A stretch of DNA of 64,000 nt from Pseudoxanthomonas japonensis (GCF_010093445.1 NZ_PDWW01000006.1:1-64000); one strand, 5' to 3'; shown: positions 43,268 through 55,383, counted from the first letter of the stretch. Made by a program: numbers and translations. The notes: generated by a model not told the origin, from the letters alone.

Positions 43268-44056
43268 CTACAGAGCGGGACGCTCGGGCGCCGCTTTCTT
43301 TCCCAGCGCGCGCAGGTAGAGCTCGTACAGCGCGGTGACCTTGGACACGTATTCCTGCGTCTCCGCATAGGGCGGTACGCCACCGTAGCGCGTGACCGTG
43401 CCGATGCCGGCGTTGTAGGCGGCCGCGACCAGGGCCAGGTCGCCCTTGTACCGCTTCATCAGCCCGCTCAGATGGCGCGCGCCGGCGTTGATCGATTCGG
43501 TGGAGGAGAACGGATCGGCCACCCCGTACTCCTTGGCCACGTCCGGCATCAGCTGCATCACGCCCATCGCGCCCTTGGGCGACACCGCCCTGGCGTCGAA
43601 GTCGCTTTCGGCATGCGCCACGGCGCGCAGCCAGGCGTCGTCGACCCCGGTCCGGCGCGCCGCCGCCTTGAACTCCGAGGGATATCGGTCCAGCCGCGGC
43701 TTGCCGACACGGCCCAGGCCGGGATGCGCGGGTTCGCCGGGCGGGGTCTGCACGGTGAACTTCAGGTAAGGGACGGAACCCGGCAGGTTGCGGGTGGAAT
43801 ACACCTTCTGCCCCTCCTGCTCGCGCTCGTACAGGGTGCCGCTGAAGACACCCATCGAACCCCACAGATTGGGCGTGCTGACGGCGTTGTCGTCGATTTC
43901 CTTGGCCACGCACTTCGAGCCTGGCTCGGGCGCCGTGGCCAGGCTGACCGTCCCGCCCTGCACGCAGCGGTAGACCGTGCGCGCGCCGGCCTCGGTGCTG
44001 GCCAGGAGGGCCAGCACCGTCAGCAACAGGCTGGCGGTGGATCGGAGGTGGCGCAT
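43268..44056 (-). CDS. Lytic transglycosylase (SLT domain)
   Basis: 262 residues, secreted (signal LLLTVLALLASTEAGA). The C-terminal SLT domain has the catalytic Glu in VAHAESDFDARAVSPKGAMG, followed by VMQLMPDVAKEYGV and LVAAAYNAGIGTVTRYGG, all standard for family-1 lytic transglycosylases that cleave peptidoglycan. The N-terminal part (TVYRCVQGGTVSL) resembles the DUF4124-like domain often joined to it. Confidence 0.92.
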   Translation of the reverse strand: MRHLRSTASLLLTVLALLASTEAGARTVYRCVQGGTVSLATAPEPGSKCVAKEIDDNAVSTPNLWGSMGVFSGTLYEREQEGQKVYSTRNLPGSVPYLKFTVQTPPGEPAHPGLGRVGKPRLDRYPSEFKAAARRTGVDDAWLRAVAHAESDFDARAVSPKGAMGVMQLMPDVAKEYGVADPFSSTESINAGARHLSGLMKRYKGDLALVAAAYNAGIGTVTRYGGVPPYAETQEYVSKVTALYELYLRALGKKAAPERPAL

Positions 44057-44209
44057 GGGCGGCGGATTCTAGGCCCGGGCCGTGGAGTTCAACCTGAACC
44101 ACGCGGCCGCCGCCGACGGTCGGCCAGTGCGCCGAAGGTCCTGCTGCGCCGCAGCAGCCAACCGCGTAAAATGCCGGCCCTCAATCACCGCACCCCCTCG
44201 GAGCATTCA

Positions 44210-44764
44210 ATGGGCCTGGATCTGGTCAGCGCCGGCAAGAACCCGCCGGACGAAATCAACGTCATCATCGAGATCCCCAAGGACGCCGAGCCGGTGAAGT
44301 ACGAGGTGGACAAGGCCAGCGGCGCGATCTTCGTCGACCGCATCCTCTCCACCCCCATGCGCTACCCCTGCAACTACGGCTATGTCCCGCACACCCTGTG
44401 CGGCGACGGCGACCCGGCCGACGTGCTGGTCGTGCTGCCGCTGCCGCTGATTCCCGGTTCGGTCATCCGTTGCCGCCCGGTCGGCGTGCTGCGCATGAGC
44501 GACGAGGCCGGCAGCGACGAGAAGCTGCTCGCCGTGCCGGTGGACAAGGTGTTCGCCGGTTACAGCCACATCAGCGACATCGACCAGGTCAGCCCGCACT
44601 GGCTGGAGCGCATCGGCCACTTCTTCGAGCACTACAAGGACCTGGAGAAGGGCAAGTGGGTCAAGCTCGACGGCTGGGGCAATGCCGCCGAAGCCAAGGC
44701 CGTGCTGGTCGACGCCATCGCCCGCCAGGCCGCGCAGCCGGACGACGAGAAGCACAAGTTCTGA
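44210..44764 (+). CDS. ppa: Inorganic pyrophosphatase
   Basis: 184 residues, cytoplasmic family-I enzyme that hydrolyses pyrophosphate. The signature DGDPADVLVV carries the metal-binding acidic residues; RYPCNYGYVPHTLCGDGDPAD and KVFAGYSHISDIDQVSPHWLERIGHFFEHYKDLE match the family. GGAG lies a few bases before ATG 44210. A terminator follows 31 bp downstream. Confidence 0.97.
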   Translation: MGLDLVSAGKNPPDEINVIIEIPKDAEPVKYEVDKASGAIFVDRILSTPMRYPCNYGYVPHTLCGDGDPADVLVVLPLPLIPGSVIRCRPVGVLRMSDEAGSDEKLLAVPVDKVFAGYSHISDIDQVSPHWLERIGHFFEHYKDLEKGKWVKLDGWGNAAEAKAVLVDAIARQAAQPDDEKHKF

Positions 44765-44794
44765 GCCCCGGCGCGGCAACGCGCTCGTGGACGG

Positions 44795-44823
44795 GAAGGC
44801 CGCCTTGGGCGGCCTTCTTTTTT
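44795..44823 (+). terminator. Rho-independent terminator after ppa
   Basis: GAAGGCCGCC/GGCGGCCTTC stem with a 3-base loop and a T6 run, just before the end of the convergent sulfotransferase-fusion gene. Confidence 0.93.
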
Positions 44824-44830
44824 GTAGGAC

Positions 44831-46711
44831 TCAGAGGCCGGCGGCGCGCGCGGCGCGGTCGATGGTGGTACGCCATTGCGCCAGACGCGGTTCGATCACG
44901 TCCGCATGCCGGCGCCACTTGTCGGGATCTGGCTGTGACAAGGTGTAGCGCGAAAGCGGCAACTGCGCTCCCAGCTCCCGATCCCACGACCAGCCGGCCC
45001 ACGTACTGAGACGGCGCGCTTCGCCCTGCGGATCGGCGAGGAATCGACCGTAGTCCACCGATACCCAATCCTCCGCAGGCAATGTCAGTAGGTCGTCGAG
45101 CATGATGCGCGTGGTGGTTTCCCACTGCCGCGCGACGATCTCGCCGAGCGGCTTCCCGCTCAGGGCCTGCCAGCCCGGAGTCAACAGGAACGACCAGGTC
45201 GGACCCTGCCAGTCAGGCAAGGTATACATCCGGAACCGGCCCGACTCCCAACCATCAATCATGCTGCCCCAGACCTGTCGCGGATCGCGATGGAGATAAA
45301 TGAATTTCGCGTCGGGGAACACCGCCTTGAGGAAGGGGATGCGAAGCGCATTCTTGGGCGTCTTCTCCAGCATGCGCACAGCCATCTCACCCCCCGGCGT
45401 ACGCCCTTCCCGATCACGCAGCGCACTACGGAAACGACCCTGCAACTCCTGTACGACCGAGAGGGTGGCGTCGTCCTCACCAAGCTGGTTGGAGTGGTAA
45501 GACCGCTGCGCGGGTGCAAGTCCGCTCACGCCCTCGATCAACTGATGGCTTTCATCGCCGATCGTGTAGACGTGCGGCGCTCCCGCGAGCGTTTCGAACA
45601 GCAATGTCGAACCCGAGCGCGGCGGGCTGACAATGAAGACAGGCCGCTCCAGTGCTGGCGTATTGCGCGACGTCGCAACCGCGCGCTTCGGCGCCATCAG
45701 TGGCTCCGGCACCGCTACGGCGCCCGCGTGGACATCCGGCTGACCATGGACGTCCTTCTGTGCCGGACGGCTCGCATCGGCCAGCGCCATATCGAAGACG
45801 TGTGAATTCAGCGCATGCCAGAAACCAACCTCATTGCGCAGGTCGATACGATCGGCGCCCAGGCCGAGCAGTTCCCGCTTGGTCGTGTCCAGCAGCGCCT
45901 GGTAACGGGGGCGTCCTGCGGCCTCCTCGCCATGGCACGCCCACAACGCCTGCCATCGGCGCGAGAACCGCAACAGCGCGGCTTGGATGGCACCGAGCCG
46001 CGGATCCGCAATGCATTCTCCCAGCAGGAACACCATGTGTTCGCGCACCTCCCATGGCGACATCACCGCCGGCGCATTGATCTGTTCGAAATCGAGCTGC
46101 CCCCGTCTGCCCGGCAACGGCGCCTGCAACTGCGGGCGCCAGTCTCTCTGATAAGGCTGGCCAGGCGCACGGCCCTCGGACAGCATGTCCCAGAAGCGCT
46201 CGCCGCCGACGGTGTCCGCGACCAGGTGAATACGCTGCACGTTGCCTTCGTTGAGTACGCGATGCCTGCGCCAGGTATCGAAGACCCAGCACTCGCCCGC
46301 CCCCATGTTGATCTCGGCATCGCCGCACTGGAAGCGCACGCCTGGCGTAGTGACGATGGGGATATGCACCCGCATGCGCTCCCGCCAGTAGTAGTTGATG
46401 TCGACGTGCGCTTTCACCTCGGCCTGGCCATTCAGCCGCATCAGGCGCGCGCGACCCCACGTCGCGCCCACTGCCTCCAGCACCTGGCCGAGATAGGGGC
46501 AGCGTTCAAGCCAGGGCGTGGGTTGCATACGACCCGACAGTGCATCGCTGGCGGGGTCACCGTCCGTCGTGATCAACGTCAGCGCACTGTTTCCGTCATC
46601 CCGCGTCGTCCGCCCCCGCCAAGCGCTTTCCTCGATCGCCGAAACCTCCGCCAGCATGGCGGCGGCATCGAACAGGATGGGCAGCTGGATGAAGGGCACT
46701 TGCAGTTTCAT
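44831..46711 (-). CDS. Aspartyl/asparaginyl-beta-hydroxylase-like domain fused to sulfotransferase
   Basis: 626 residues, no signal peptide. Residues about 15-190 are a 2-oxoglutarate/iron oxygenase of the Asp/Asn hydroxylase type: H102-x-D104 (AHVDINYYW), H150 (DTWRRHRVLNEG) and a likely 2-oxoglutarate-binding Arg at about 160. A helical middle segment follows. From about 350 there is a sulfotransferase domain with the PAPS 5'-phosphosulfate loop VSPPRSGSTLLFETLAG and the 3'-phosphate region LHRDPRQVWGSMIDGW. It would hydroxylate and sulfate, or sulfate after hydroxylating, a small molecule or peptide; the substrate is unknown. Codon and base composition look slightly less G+C-biased than in its neighbours (judged by eye). 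Confidence 0.85.
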   Translation of the reverse strand: MKLQVPFIQLPILFDAAAMLAEVSAIEESAWRGRTTRDDGNSALTLITTDGDPASDALSGRMQPTPWLERCPYLGQVLEAVGATWGRARLMRLNGQAEVKAHVDINYYWRERMRVHIPIVTTPGVRFQCGDAEINMGAGECWVFDTWRRHRVLNEGNVQRIHLVADTVGGERFWDMLSEGRAPGQPYQRDWRPQLQAPLPGRRGQLDFEQINAPAVMSPWEVREHMVFLLGECIADPRLGAIQAALLRFSRRWQALWACHGEEAAGRPRYQALLDTTKRELLGLGADRIDLRNEVGFWHALNSHVFDMALADASRPAQKDVHGQPDVHAGAVAVPEPLMAPKRAVATSRNTPALERPVFIVSPPRSGSTLLFETLAGAPHVYTIGDESHQLIEGVSGLAPAQRSYHSNQLGEDDATLSVVQELQGRFRSALRDREGRTPGGEMAVRMLEKTPKNALRIPFLKAVFPDAKFIYLHRDPRQVWGSMIDGWESGRFRMYTLPDWQGPTWSFLLTPGWQALSGKPLGEIVARQWETTTRIMLDDLLTLPAEDWVSVDYGRFLADPQGEARRLSTWAGWSWDRELGAQLPLSRYTLSQPDPDKWRRHADVIEPRLAQWRTTIDRAARAAGL

Positions 46712-46775
46712 GACGGATTCCAGAATCGGGCAGCGGAGGCGGCCAACGGGATGCCGCGATGATACCGGCAGATGT

Positions 46776-47471
46776 TCAGTCGCGGTCCGCTGGCGCCGGC
46801 TTGATGCGCAGGATGGTCAACCCGATCAGCCGCGACACCACCACGGCGATGTACATCACGCCGGCGAACTGCTCCAGCATCACCAGCGCGCGGGCCTGCG
46901 GCAGGATCGGTACCACGTCGCTCAGGCCGACGCCCGACAGCAGGCTGAAGCTCAGGAACAGCAGTTCCATCCAGCTGCGCGGCGATTGCGGATCGACGGC
47001 CGCCGTGAAGCTGCCGGGATACCACTGCTGGCAGACCGAGAACGAAAACGCGAAGGCCCACGCCAGCAACGTGAACGTGGCGCCGGCGGCGAACAGTTCG
47101 TCGCTGGTCACCGAGTGGTCCTGCAGCATGTAGGCGATCAGGCTGCCGGCCGTGTAGAAGTACAGGCCGCTTTCCAGCAGATGCGCGTAGATCCAGAGCA
47201 TCGGCACGTCGAAGACCGCCGCGGACACCGACAGCAGCACCGACGGCACCGCCAGCGACCAGGCGATCCAGTTCACCGCGGCGCTGCGGTTGACCACCCA
47301 CAGGGCCAACGCCAGCACCAGGATGCCGAATGCGCCGAACAACGCGCGCCCCGCCTGCGTGTCTTCCATCACCGGATACAGTAGGATGCCGGCCAGCTGC
47401 ACGACCAGCAGGAAGGCGCACGGGTGGCGCCGCGCCGTCACCATCCAGCGCAACCGCGTCCAGGTGTTCAT
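46776..47471 (-). CDS. Potassium-channel-like membrane protein with atypical filter
   Basis: 231 residues with about five hydrophobic helices. A pore-loop-like segment (LLFLSFSLLSGVGLSDVVPI) precedes the last helix, as in two-pore-type (Ion_trans_2) bacterial channels, but the filter reads GVGLSD in place of GYGD. It may be a non-selective or altered channel, or a non-channel relative. ATG 47471 is chosen (MNTWTRLRWMVTAR). It ends the DUF4136-small-membrane-protein-channel series on the minus strand. Confidence 0.72.
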   Translation of the reverse strand: MNTWTRLRWMVTARRHPCAFLLVVQLAGILLYPVMEDTQAGRALFGAFGILVLALALWVVNRSAAVNWIAWSLAVPSVLLSVSAAVFDVPMLWIYAHLLESGLYFYTAGSLIAYMLQDHSVTSDELFAAGATFTLLAWAFAFSFSVCQQWYPGSFTAAVDPQSPRSWMELLFLSFSLLSGVGLSDVVPILPQARALVMLEQFAGVMYIAVVVSRLIGLTILRIKPAPADRD

Positions 47472-47481
47472 GCGGCGGAAT

Positions 47482-47649
47482 TCACCTGGGGTGATGGACC
47501 AGGGCGTAGTAGACCACGTAGATCCACGACAGCAGGCCATGGATCACCGCCCACAGCAGCGACTTGTTCGCACTCCACGAGATGGTGATGGCGAGCGCCG
47601 TGCCGAAGCCGATACCGGCCCTGGCGATGACGGGACCGTTGCCCTTCAC
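47482..47649 (-). CDS. Small inner-membrane protein (55 aa)
   Basis: 55 residues, start GTG 47649 overlapping the DUF4136 stop as GTGA, stop 10 bp before the channel-like gene. Two hydrophobic segments are visible (AGIGFGTALAITISW and LLWAVIHGLLSWIYVVYYAL) with charged ends. It fills the gap between two conserved genes with coupled translation on one side, which supports it as real. No function is assignable. Confidence 0.68.
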   Translation of the reverse strand: MKGNGPVIARAGIGFGTALAITISWSANKSLLWAVIHGLLSWIYVVYYALVHHPR

Positions 47650-48245
47650 GGTGTGGCCGCCGGCGTTCCGCTGCCCGCGCGATACGGATAGCGCAGGAAG
47701 ATCTCCGCCACCGCGGCGTCGATCTTCGCACCGCGCTCCTCCGGCTTGGTGCGTCCCACGCGGCCGACCGCCACGCCCGTCCAGACCAGGCGGTTCTGCT
47801 TCGCATCCACCAGGTCCACGTTCAAGGTGCCTTCCGTGTACTTGTACACGTCGGTACGGTCACGCCAGGTCGGTACCGACACGTAGCGGCGCGCGCGATA
47901 GCTGTAGTAGTAGTCGTAGTCGACCTCGGGCGTGCTCACGACGTCGGTCTTTTCCTGCATGTAGGCATTGAGGTTCACCCACAGGTCGGGCGAGGTCTCG
48001 TCGTACACGTAGCCACGGGACTCCATCTGCCTGCGCGCGGCGTCCTTCGTACGGCCGCTGGTCAGCGTGGCGTAGCCCTGTCCTTCGATCGCCAGTGGCG
48101 AATAGAAAGCGAAGCTGCGGTACTGGCCGAAGTTGGCGGACGGGTCCACGTCGCTGGTGACGCGCGGGCCGGTGGCGCAGGACGCAAGGAGAAGGACGGC
48201 GGCGGCCATCATCCAGCGGCCGGCATTGCGGGCGAAACGGGCCAT
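47646..48245 (-). CDS. DUF4136 lipoprotein
   Basis: 199 residues. It has a lipoprotein signal (MMAAAVLLLASCATG, lipobox Cys near residue 23) followed by the DUF4136 pattern: VTSDVDPSANFGQYRSFAFYSP, GYVYDETSPDLWVNLNAY, and a late GTLNVDLVDAKQNRLVWTGVA. It is probably an outer-membrane-attached protein of unknown function. It is the first gene of a three-gene minus-strand series. Confidence 0.85.
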   Translation of the reverse strand: MARFARNAGRWMMAAAVLLLASCATGPRVTSDVDPSANFGQYRSFAFYSPLAIEGQGYATLTSGRTKDAARRQMESRGYVYDETSPDLWVNLNAYMQEKTDVVSTPEVDYDYYYSYRARRYVSVPTWRDRTDVYKYTEGTLNVDLVDAKQNRLVWTGVAVGRVGRTKPEERGAKIDAAVAEIFLRYPYRAGSGTPAATP

Positions 48246-48339
48246 GATCGTGCTCCTGTCGGGGACGCCGCCATCATGGCGGACGTCCTGTGAACTCTAC
48301 GGCAGCAGGCCCGGAACGGATGCGACCGCCGCTGCCCGG

Positions 48340-50450
<2,111 letters not shown>

Positions 50451-50485
50451 GGGCGAATTAGACCACAAACGCCGGGGCGGTGAGA

Positions 50486-52324
50486 TCACTCCAGCGTGTA
50501 GCCCACGCGGAAGCCGCCCCAGTGCCGGTCGCCGACGAACACCGGCACCGACAGGTCGAACATGATCTGGCCGGTGTCGCGGCGGTAGACCTGCAGGCGG
50601 TACGGGTCGGTATGGGCACCCACGCTGCGGCCGACGCGGTCGGCGAACAGGCGCTTGGTGCGGTTGCCCACCAGGTCCTTGGCACGGTCGCCGGTCAGCG
50701 GCTGGCTGAAGCGCAGGTTGTGCGTGGGCACGTAGCCGTCCGGGTTGGCGCAGATGGCGAACACGATCCACGGGTGGCGTGCAGCGACCGGTTCCTGCAG
50801 CGGCGGCAACAGCTCGTCGCAGAGCGCGTCGAACGCCGTGGTGAACTTGGCCGGCTCGATGCCGGGGATGGGCGCGTAGTCGCGCGAAAAGAGCGCGTCT
50901 TCATCGATGCGTCCGTGATCCAGCGCCAGCGCCAGCGCTTCACCGATCCGCACGGCGGCGTCCTGCGCGAGATCGCGGACGCGCGCGTGGCGACGATGCC
51001 CGAGGGGATCGGCCGGCAGGCGGAACAGGCCGACGCAGTCCCGCAACGTATCGGTGCCCTGCGCCAGCGCGGTACCGCGCGCGGCGACCTGGTCCGCGTG
51101 CTCCAGGTTGCTGCGACTGAGGGCGGCCACCCGATCGACGGCGGCATCGATCGCGATGACTTCCTGATCCTGTGCGGAGACGCGCTCGACCACGGATTCC
51201 ATCGCCTGGCTGGCGCGCGCCAGCAGGTCGCCGATGCCGACCAGCACCTCGCCGGTCGCTTCGGCCGAGGCCGCGCTCTCGGTCAGCGCACGACCGCTTT
51301 CGTCCAGGATCACCCGCACATCGCGCGCCGCCGTGGCCGCCTGTTCGGCCAGCCGTCGGATTTCGGTGGCGACCACGGCGAAACCGCGCCCCGCCGGTCC
51401 CGCGCGCGCCGCTTCGATGCTGGCATTGATCGACAGGATGTTGGTCTGGAATGCGACGGCGTCGATGACCTCGATGACGTCACCGGCGCGCGCGGAGCGG
51501 CGCTCGACTTCGCGCATCGCATCGCCGAGCTGGCGTGCGGCGGCAACGCCCTGGCGTGCACTGGCGTCGGCGCTGGCGGCGACGGCAATGACCGCCTGCA
51601 ACTCTTCGCCTGCACCCTTCAGTCCCTGCAGCAGGCGACGGGTGATGTCGAGCACCGTGTCGAGCGCCGTCACCTGCGCCTGCGATTGCGTCAGCAGTTC
51701 GTCGTTGTCGCCGACCAGGTGCGGCACCTCGGACGCCACCTGCACCGACAGCGCCACGGCCTGTCGGATCGCCTCGGCCAGGTTACCGAAGCCGGCGGCG
51801 ATCTGCCGCGACAGCGGATGCGCGGCCTGCGCGTCGGGCAAGGCCAGATCGAGGTCGCAGCCGCCCAGCAGCGCACCGATGCGCTCCAGCAGTGCACGTT
51901 CGGCCGTGGCATCGGCCAGGCGTTGCGCGAGGTCGCGCAGCGGCGGGATCACGGCGGGCGGAATCTCGCCGTGCGCCAGGCGTGCGGCATCGCGCAGCAA
52001 CGCGGCGGTTTCCGGATGCGGCAGCGACAGCAACCAGCCTTCGCCATCGCGGTCGGCCTGGTAGCGGATGCGGCGGGCGGGGTCGTTGCCGGGCGCGCAC
52101 CAGCTGCCCTCTTCGTCGTCGAGCACGGCAGCCGGCAAGCCCCACAGGGACTCGCAGGGTTGGCCGAGCACCGCGTCGGGCGACACGGCCAGCAGATCCC
52201 AGGCCGCGCGGTTGGCGGCCACCACACGGGCGGCTGCGTCCAGGCGCACCAGACCCACGGGCGCGTCCGGCAGAACGCCTTCGCTGGCCACGCTGTCGGC
52301 GTGCCTGTCTTCGATCGCTGTCAT
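50486..52324 (-). CDS. Soluble methyl-accepting chemotaxis protein
   Basis: 612 residues with no membrane helix. The N-terminus looks PAS-like ([20 protein letters not shown], about 24-43). The MCP signalling hairpin is clear: [20 protein letters not shown] followed by [22 protein letters not shown]-terminal extension ([47 protein letters not shown]) is of a type seen at the end of other cytosolic MCPs. It would relay an internal signal to a CheA/CheW complex; the ligand is unknown. Confidence 0.88.
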   Translation of the reverse strand: MTAIEDRHADSVASEGVLPDAPVGLVRLDAAARVVAANRAAWDLLAVSPDAVLGQPCESLWGLPAAVLDDEEGSWCAPGNDPARRIRYQADRDGEGWLLSLPHPETAALLRDAARLAHGEIPPAVIPPLRDLAQRLADATAERALLERIGALLGGCDLDLALPDAQAAHPLSRQIAAGFGNLAEAIRQAVALSVQVASEVPHLVGDNDELLTQSQAQVTALDTVLDITRRLLQGLKGAGEELQAVIAVAASADASARQGVAAARQLGDAMREVERRSARAGDVIEVIDAVAFQTNILSINASIEAARAGPAGRGFAVVATEIRRLAEQAATAARDVRVILDESGRALTESAASAEATGEVLVGIGDLLARASQAMESVVERVSAQDQEVIAIDAAVDRVAALSRSNLEHADQVAARGTALAQGTDTLRDCVGLFRLPADPLGHRRHARVRDLAQDAAVRIGEALALALDHGRIDEDALFSRDYAPIPGIEPAKFTTAFDALCDELLPPLQEPVAARHPWIVFAICANPDGYVPTHNLRFSQPLTGDRAKDLVGNRTKRLFADRVGRSVGAHTDPYRLQVYRRDTGQIMFDLSVPVFVGDRHWGGFRVGYTLE

Positions 52325-52398
52325 GTTCCCCTCCTCCGTCTATTGGTAGCGGCCGGAGGAAAAGTGAATTGAGGGGCCTGTTCAGGCAGGAACGACGC

Positions 52399-53244
52399 TC
52401 AGTCCGTGGGTAACGCCGCCTCGGAAAGACGTGCGACGTCGGCAGGAACGAAGACCGTCGCGTCGCCGAACTCGGGCCAACCCACGCGCAGGGCCGCGAT
52501 CACGGCCGGATCTTCCCGATGCGCATCAAGCAACCAGGCCGCCATGGCCTGGCAAGGCACGTCGGTCGTCGCGCGGCACAGCAACGGCCCCGGTGGGATC
52601 GGATCGGAGCGCCACAGTTCGCGTATGCCGTCGGGGCGCGACGCGTCGTAGACATCACCCGCCAACGCCGCCACATCGGCACGCCCCTCGACGACGGCCT
52701 GCAAGGCGGCCGCGTGCGAGCCCGCATAGGTCACTGACGCGAATGCCTCCGCCGGATCCAGTGCCTGGCTGCGCAGATACTGCGCCGGCACGAAGCCGCC
52801 GGATGCGGAGTCGCGACCGACCAGCGCCAGCCGCATGCTGCCGGCCTTCGCCTTCACCTCGGCGAGCGATGCGACGTCGCGCGCCACCAGCACCGCACGG
52901 TAGCGATCCGCCTGCAACGACGGCACCTGCGGTACCGGCAGCGTGGTGACCCGCGCGATGTCGCGCCGTGCCTGCAGGTAGCCATGGAGGTTGGGCACCG
53001 CGACATCGACCTGGCCATCATGCATCGCCTGCACCAGCGCCGTCGGCGATGGGAACAGCTTCACCTGCACCGGATGGCGGCCGCGTTTGGCCAGATAGTC
53101 CGCGAGCGGCTGGATCGCGGCGAGGCGGTCGCGCTCGGGGTACGCGTAGGTCGCGACCACCCACGGCTTGCGCAGGCCCTCCTTCGCGCAGGCAGGAAGA
53201 GCGACAAGTAGGAGGAGCAGCGCAAGGACGGGGTGAAGGCGCAT
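52399..53244 (-). CDS. PhnD-like periplasmic phosphate/phosphonate-type binding lipoprotein
   Basis: 281 residues from ATG 53244. A lipoprotein signal (VLALLLLLVALPACAKE) anchors a two-lobed binding fold: VVATYAYPERDRL, LADYLAKRGRHPVQVK, DVAVPNLHGYLQA, FVPAQYLRSQALDPAEAF, YAGSHAAALQAVVEGRADVA, as in PhnD-type proteins. No ABC transporter genes are nearby. It starts 7 bp after ilvD and lies next to an MCP gene, so it may be a sensor component more than a transporter part (inference). Confidence 0.78.
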   Translation of the reverse strand: MRLHPVLALLLLLVALPACAKEGLRKPWVVATYAYPERDRLAAIQPLADYLAKRGRHPVQVKLFPSPTALVQAMHDGQVDVAVPNLHGYLQARRDIARVTTLPVPQVPSLQADRYRAVLVARDVASLAEVKAKAGSMRLALVGRDSASGGFVPAQYLRSQALDPAEAFASVTYAGSHAAALQAVVEGRADVAALAGDVYDASRPDGIRELWRSDPIPPGPLLCRATTDVPCQAMAAWLLDAHREDPAVIAALRVGWPEFGDATVFVPADVARLSEAALPTD

Positions 53245-53251
53245 CCGCCTA

Positions 53252-55093
53252 TCAGACGCCATCCAGCAATGCCTTGTCACGCACGGCGCCCTTGTCGGCG
53301 CTGGTGGCGAGCAACGCGTACGCTTTCAGCGCGGTACTGACCTTGCGCGGACGCGGCTGCGCCGGCTTCCAACCCTTCGTATCCTGGGCGGCACGGCGTG
53401 CGTCGAGTTCTTCGTTGGACACCAGCAAGGCGATGGAGCGCTGCGGGATGTCGATGCGGATGCGGTCGCCGTCGTGCACCAGGCCGATCGCACCGCCCGC
53501 CGCCGCTTCCGGCGAGGCATGGCCGATCGACAGGCCGGACGTGCCGCCGGAGAAACGCCCGTCCGTCAGCAACGCGCACTGCTTGCCGAGGCCTTTCGAC
53601 TTCAGGTAGCTGGTCGGGTACAGCATTTCCTGCATGCCGGGTCCGCCTTTCGGACCTTCGTAGCGGATCACCACGACGTCGCCCGCCTTTACCTCGTCAC
53701 CCAGGATGCCGGCCACTGCCGCGTCCTGGCTCTCGAATACACGCGCATTGCCTTCGAAGACGTGGATCGACTCGTCGACACCGGCCGTCTTCACCACGCA
53801 GCCGTCGACGGCGATGTTGCCGTACAGCACGGCCAGGCCACCTTCCTGCGAGAAAGCATGCTCGACGCTGCGGATGCAGCCCTCGGCGCGGTCGGTGTCC
53901 AGCGACGGCCAGCGCGTGGCCTGGCTGAAGGCGACCTGGGTCGGGATGCCGGCCGGGCCCGCCTTGTAGAACGTGTGCACGGCCTCGTCGTCGACCGTGG
54001 CGACATCCCACTTCGCGATCGCCTCGCCCAGTGACTTCGCATGTACGGTCGCGACCCCGGTATGCAGCAGGCCACCGCGCGCCAGTTCACCGAGGATCGC
54101 CATGATGCCGCCGGCGCGGTGCACGTCCTCGATGTGGTACTTCTGCGTGTTCGGCGCCACCTTGCACAGCTGCGGCACGCGCCGCGACAGGCGGTCGATG
54201 TCGCGCATGTCGAACGGCACCTCGCCTTCCTGCGCCGCGGCGAGCAGGTGCAGGATGGTGTTGGTGGACCCACCCATCGCGATGTCCAGCGTCATCGCGT
54301 TCTCGAACGCCTCGAACGTGGCGATGCCGCGCGGCAGCGCCGTCGCGTCTTCGCCGCCGTACCAGCGATGGCACAGCTCCACCGCCAGCACGCCGGCGCG
54401 CTTGAACAGCTGCTCGCGGTCGGCGTGCGTGGCCACGACCGTACCGTTGCCCGGCAACGACAAGCCCAGCGCTTCGGTCAGGCAGTTCATCGAGTTGGCG
54501 GTGAACATGCCGCTGCACGAACCACAGGTCGGACAGGCGCTGCGCTCGACGGCCGCGACCTCTTCGTCGGACACGTTCGGGTCGGCCGCCATCACCATCG
54601 CATCGACGAGGTCGAGCTTGTGATCCGCCAGGCGCGTCTTGCCGGCTTCCATCGGGCCGCCCGAGACGAACACCGTGGGGATGTTCAACCGCAACGCGGC
54701 CATCAGCATGCCGGGCGTGATCTTGTCGCAGTTGGAGATGCACACCAGCGCGTCGGCGCAATGCGCGTTGACCATGTACTCCACCGAGTCGGCGATGATC
54801 TCGCGCGACGGCAGCGAGTACAGCATGCCGTCGTGGCCCATCGCGATGCCGTCGTCGACGGCGATGGTGTCGAACTCCTTCGCCACGCCGCCGACGCGCT
54901 CGATCTCTCGCGCGACCAGTTGGCCGAGATCCTTGAGATGCACGTGCCCGGGCACGAACTGGGTGAAGGAGTTGGCGACGGCGACGATGGGCTTGTGGAA
55001 GTCCGCGTCCTTCATGCCGGTGGCGCGCCACAGCGCGCGGGCGCCGGCCATGTTGCGGCCGTGGGTGGAGGTCCTGGAGCGGTATTCGGGCAT
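53252..55093 (-). CDS. ilvD: Dihydroxy-acid dehydratase
   Basis: 613 residues. It dehydrates 2,3-dihydroxy acids to 2-keto acids in valine and isoleucine synthesis, with an iron-sulfur cluster. Ligand cysteines occur in CISNCDK and [10 protein letters not shown]; [12 protein letters not shown] ([15 protein letters not shown]), [14 protein letters not shown] and [20 protein letters not shown] are standard. ATG 55093 is chosen; the frame stays open for 1.4 kb more, but that part is antisense to ilvC and not protein-like. It is transcribed opposite to the ilvC operon, with 175 bp before the leader peptide. Confidence 0.97.
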   Translation of the reverse strand: MPEYRSRTSTHGRNMAGARALWRATGMKDADFHKPIVAVANSFTQFVPGHVHLKDLGQLVAREIERVGGVAKEFDTIAVDDGIAMGHDGMLYSLPSREIIADSVEYMVNAHCADALVCISNCDKITPGMLMAALRLNIPTVFVSGGPMEAGKTRLADHKLDLVDAMVMAADPNVSDEEVAAVERSACPTCGSCSGMFTANSMNCLTEALGLSLPGNGTVVATHADREQLFKRAGVLAVELCHRWYGGEDATALPRGIATFEAFENAMTLDIAMGGSTNTILHLLAAAQEGEVPFDMRDIDRLSRRVPQLCKVAPNTQKYHIEDVHRAGGIMAILGELARGGLLHTGVATVHAKSLGEAIAKWDVATVDDEAVHTFYKAGPAGIPTQVAFSQATRWPSLDTDRAEGCIRSVEHAFSQEGGLAVLYGNIAVDGCVVKTAGVDESIHVFEGNARVFESQDAAVAGILGDEVKAGDVVVIRYEGPKGGPGMQEMLYPTSYLKSKGLGKQCALLTDGRFSGGTSGLSIGHASPEAAAGGAIGLVHDGDRIRIDIPQRSIALLVSNEELDARRAAQDTKGWKPAQPRPRKVSTALKAYALLATSADKGAVRDKALLDGV

Positions 55094-55268
55094 GAAAACA
55101 GGCGTGCTGCGACGGCGTGGGGAGGCTGGATTCTGCGGCGTTTTCTCTGTTTCAGTTGCAACCATCTCGACTGAAATCATCCGATCGTCGAAAAGATTCC
55201 GAAACCGCTTGACACGATTTGAAGCGGCATGTTTCTCTTGCCGCATGTTGCAGCGCCACACGCCCACG

Positions 55269-55358
55269 ATGAACGACCCGACCGCACCCGTTGCGGCGTC
55301 GCTCCTTGTACTCGTCCTTATTACCTCGCCCACAACTGCGGGACGGACCGGCGTGTAA
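55269..55358 (+). CDS. Ilv operon leader peptide
   Basis: 29-residue frame whose middle reads SLLVLVLIT, i.e. seven branched-chain residues in a row (Leu, Leu, Val, Leu, Val, Leu, Ile), as expected for a peptide whose translation senses charged Leu/Val/Ile tRNAs. It is followed by region-2 sequence and a terminator (55384-55413). A TTGACA -35 element at 55209-55214 lies 55 bp upstream, though its -10 is poor. The ribosome-binding site is weak; an alternative upstream ATG is at 55245. Confidence 0.82.
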   Translation: MNDPTAPVAASLLVLVLITSPTTAGRTGV

Positions 55359-55383
55359 GCAGCAAGCAACGCCAGATTCGCGA

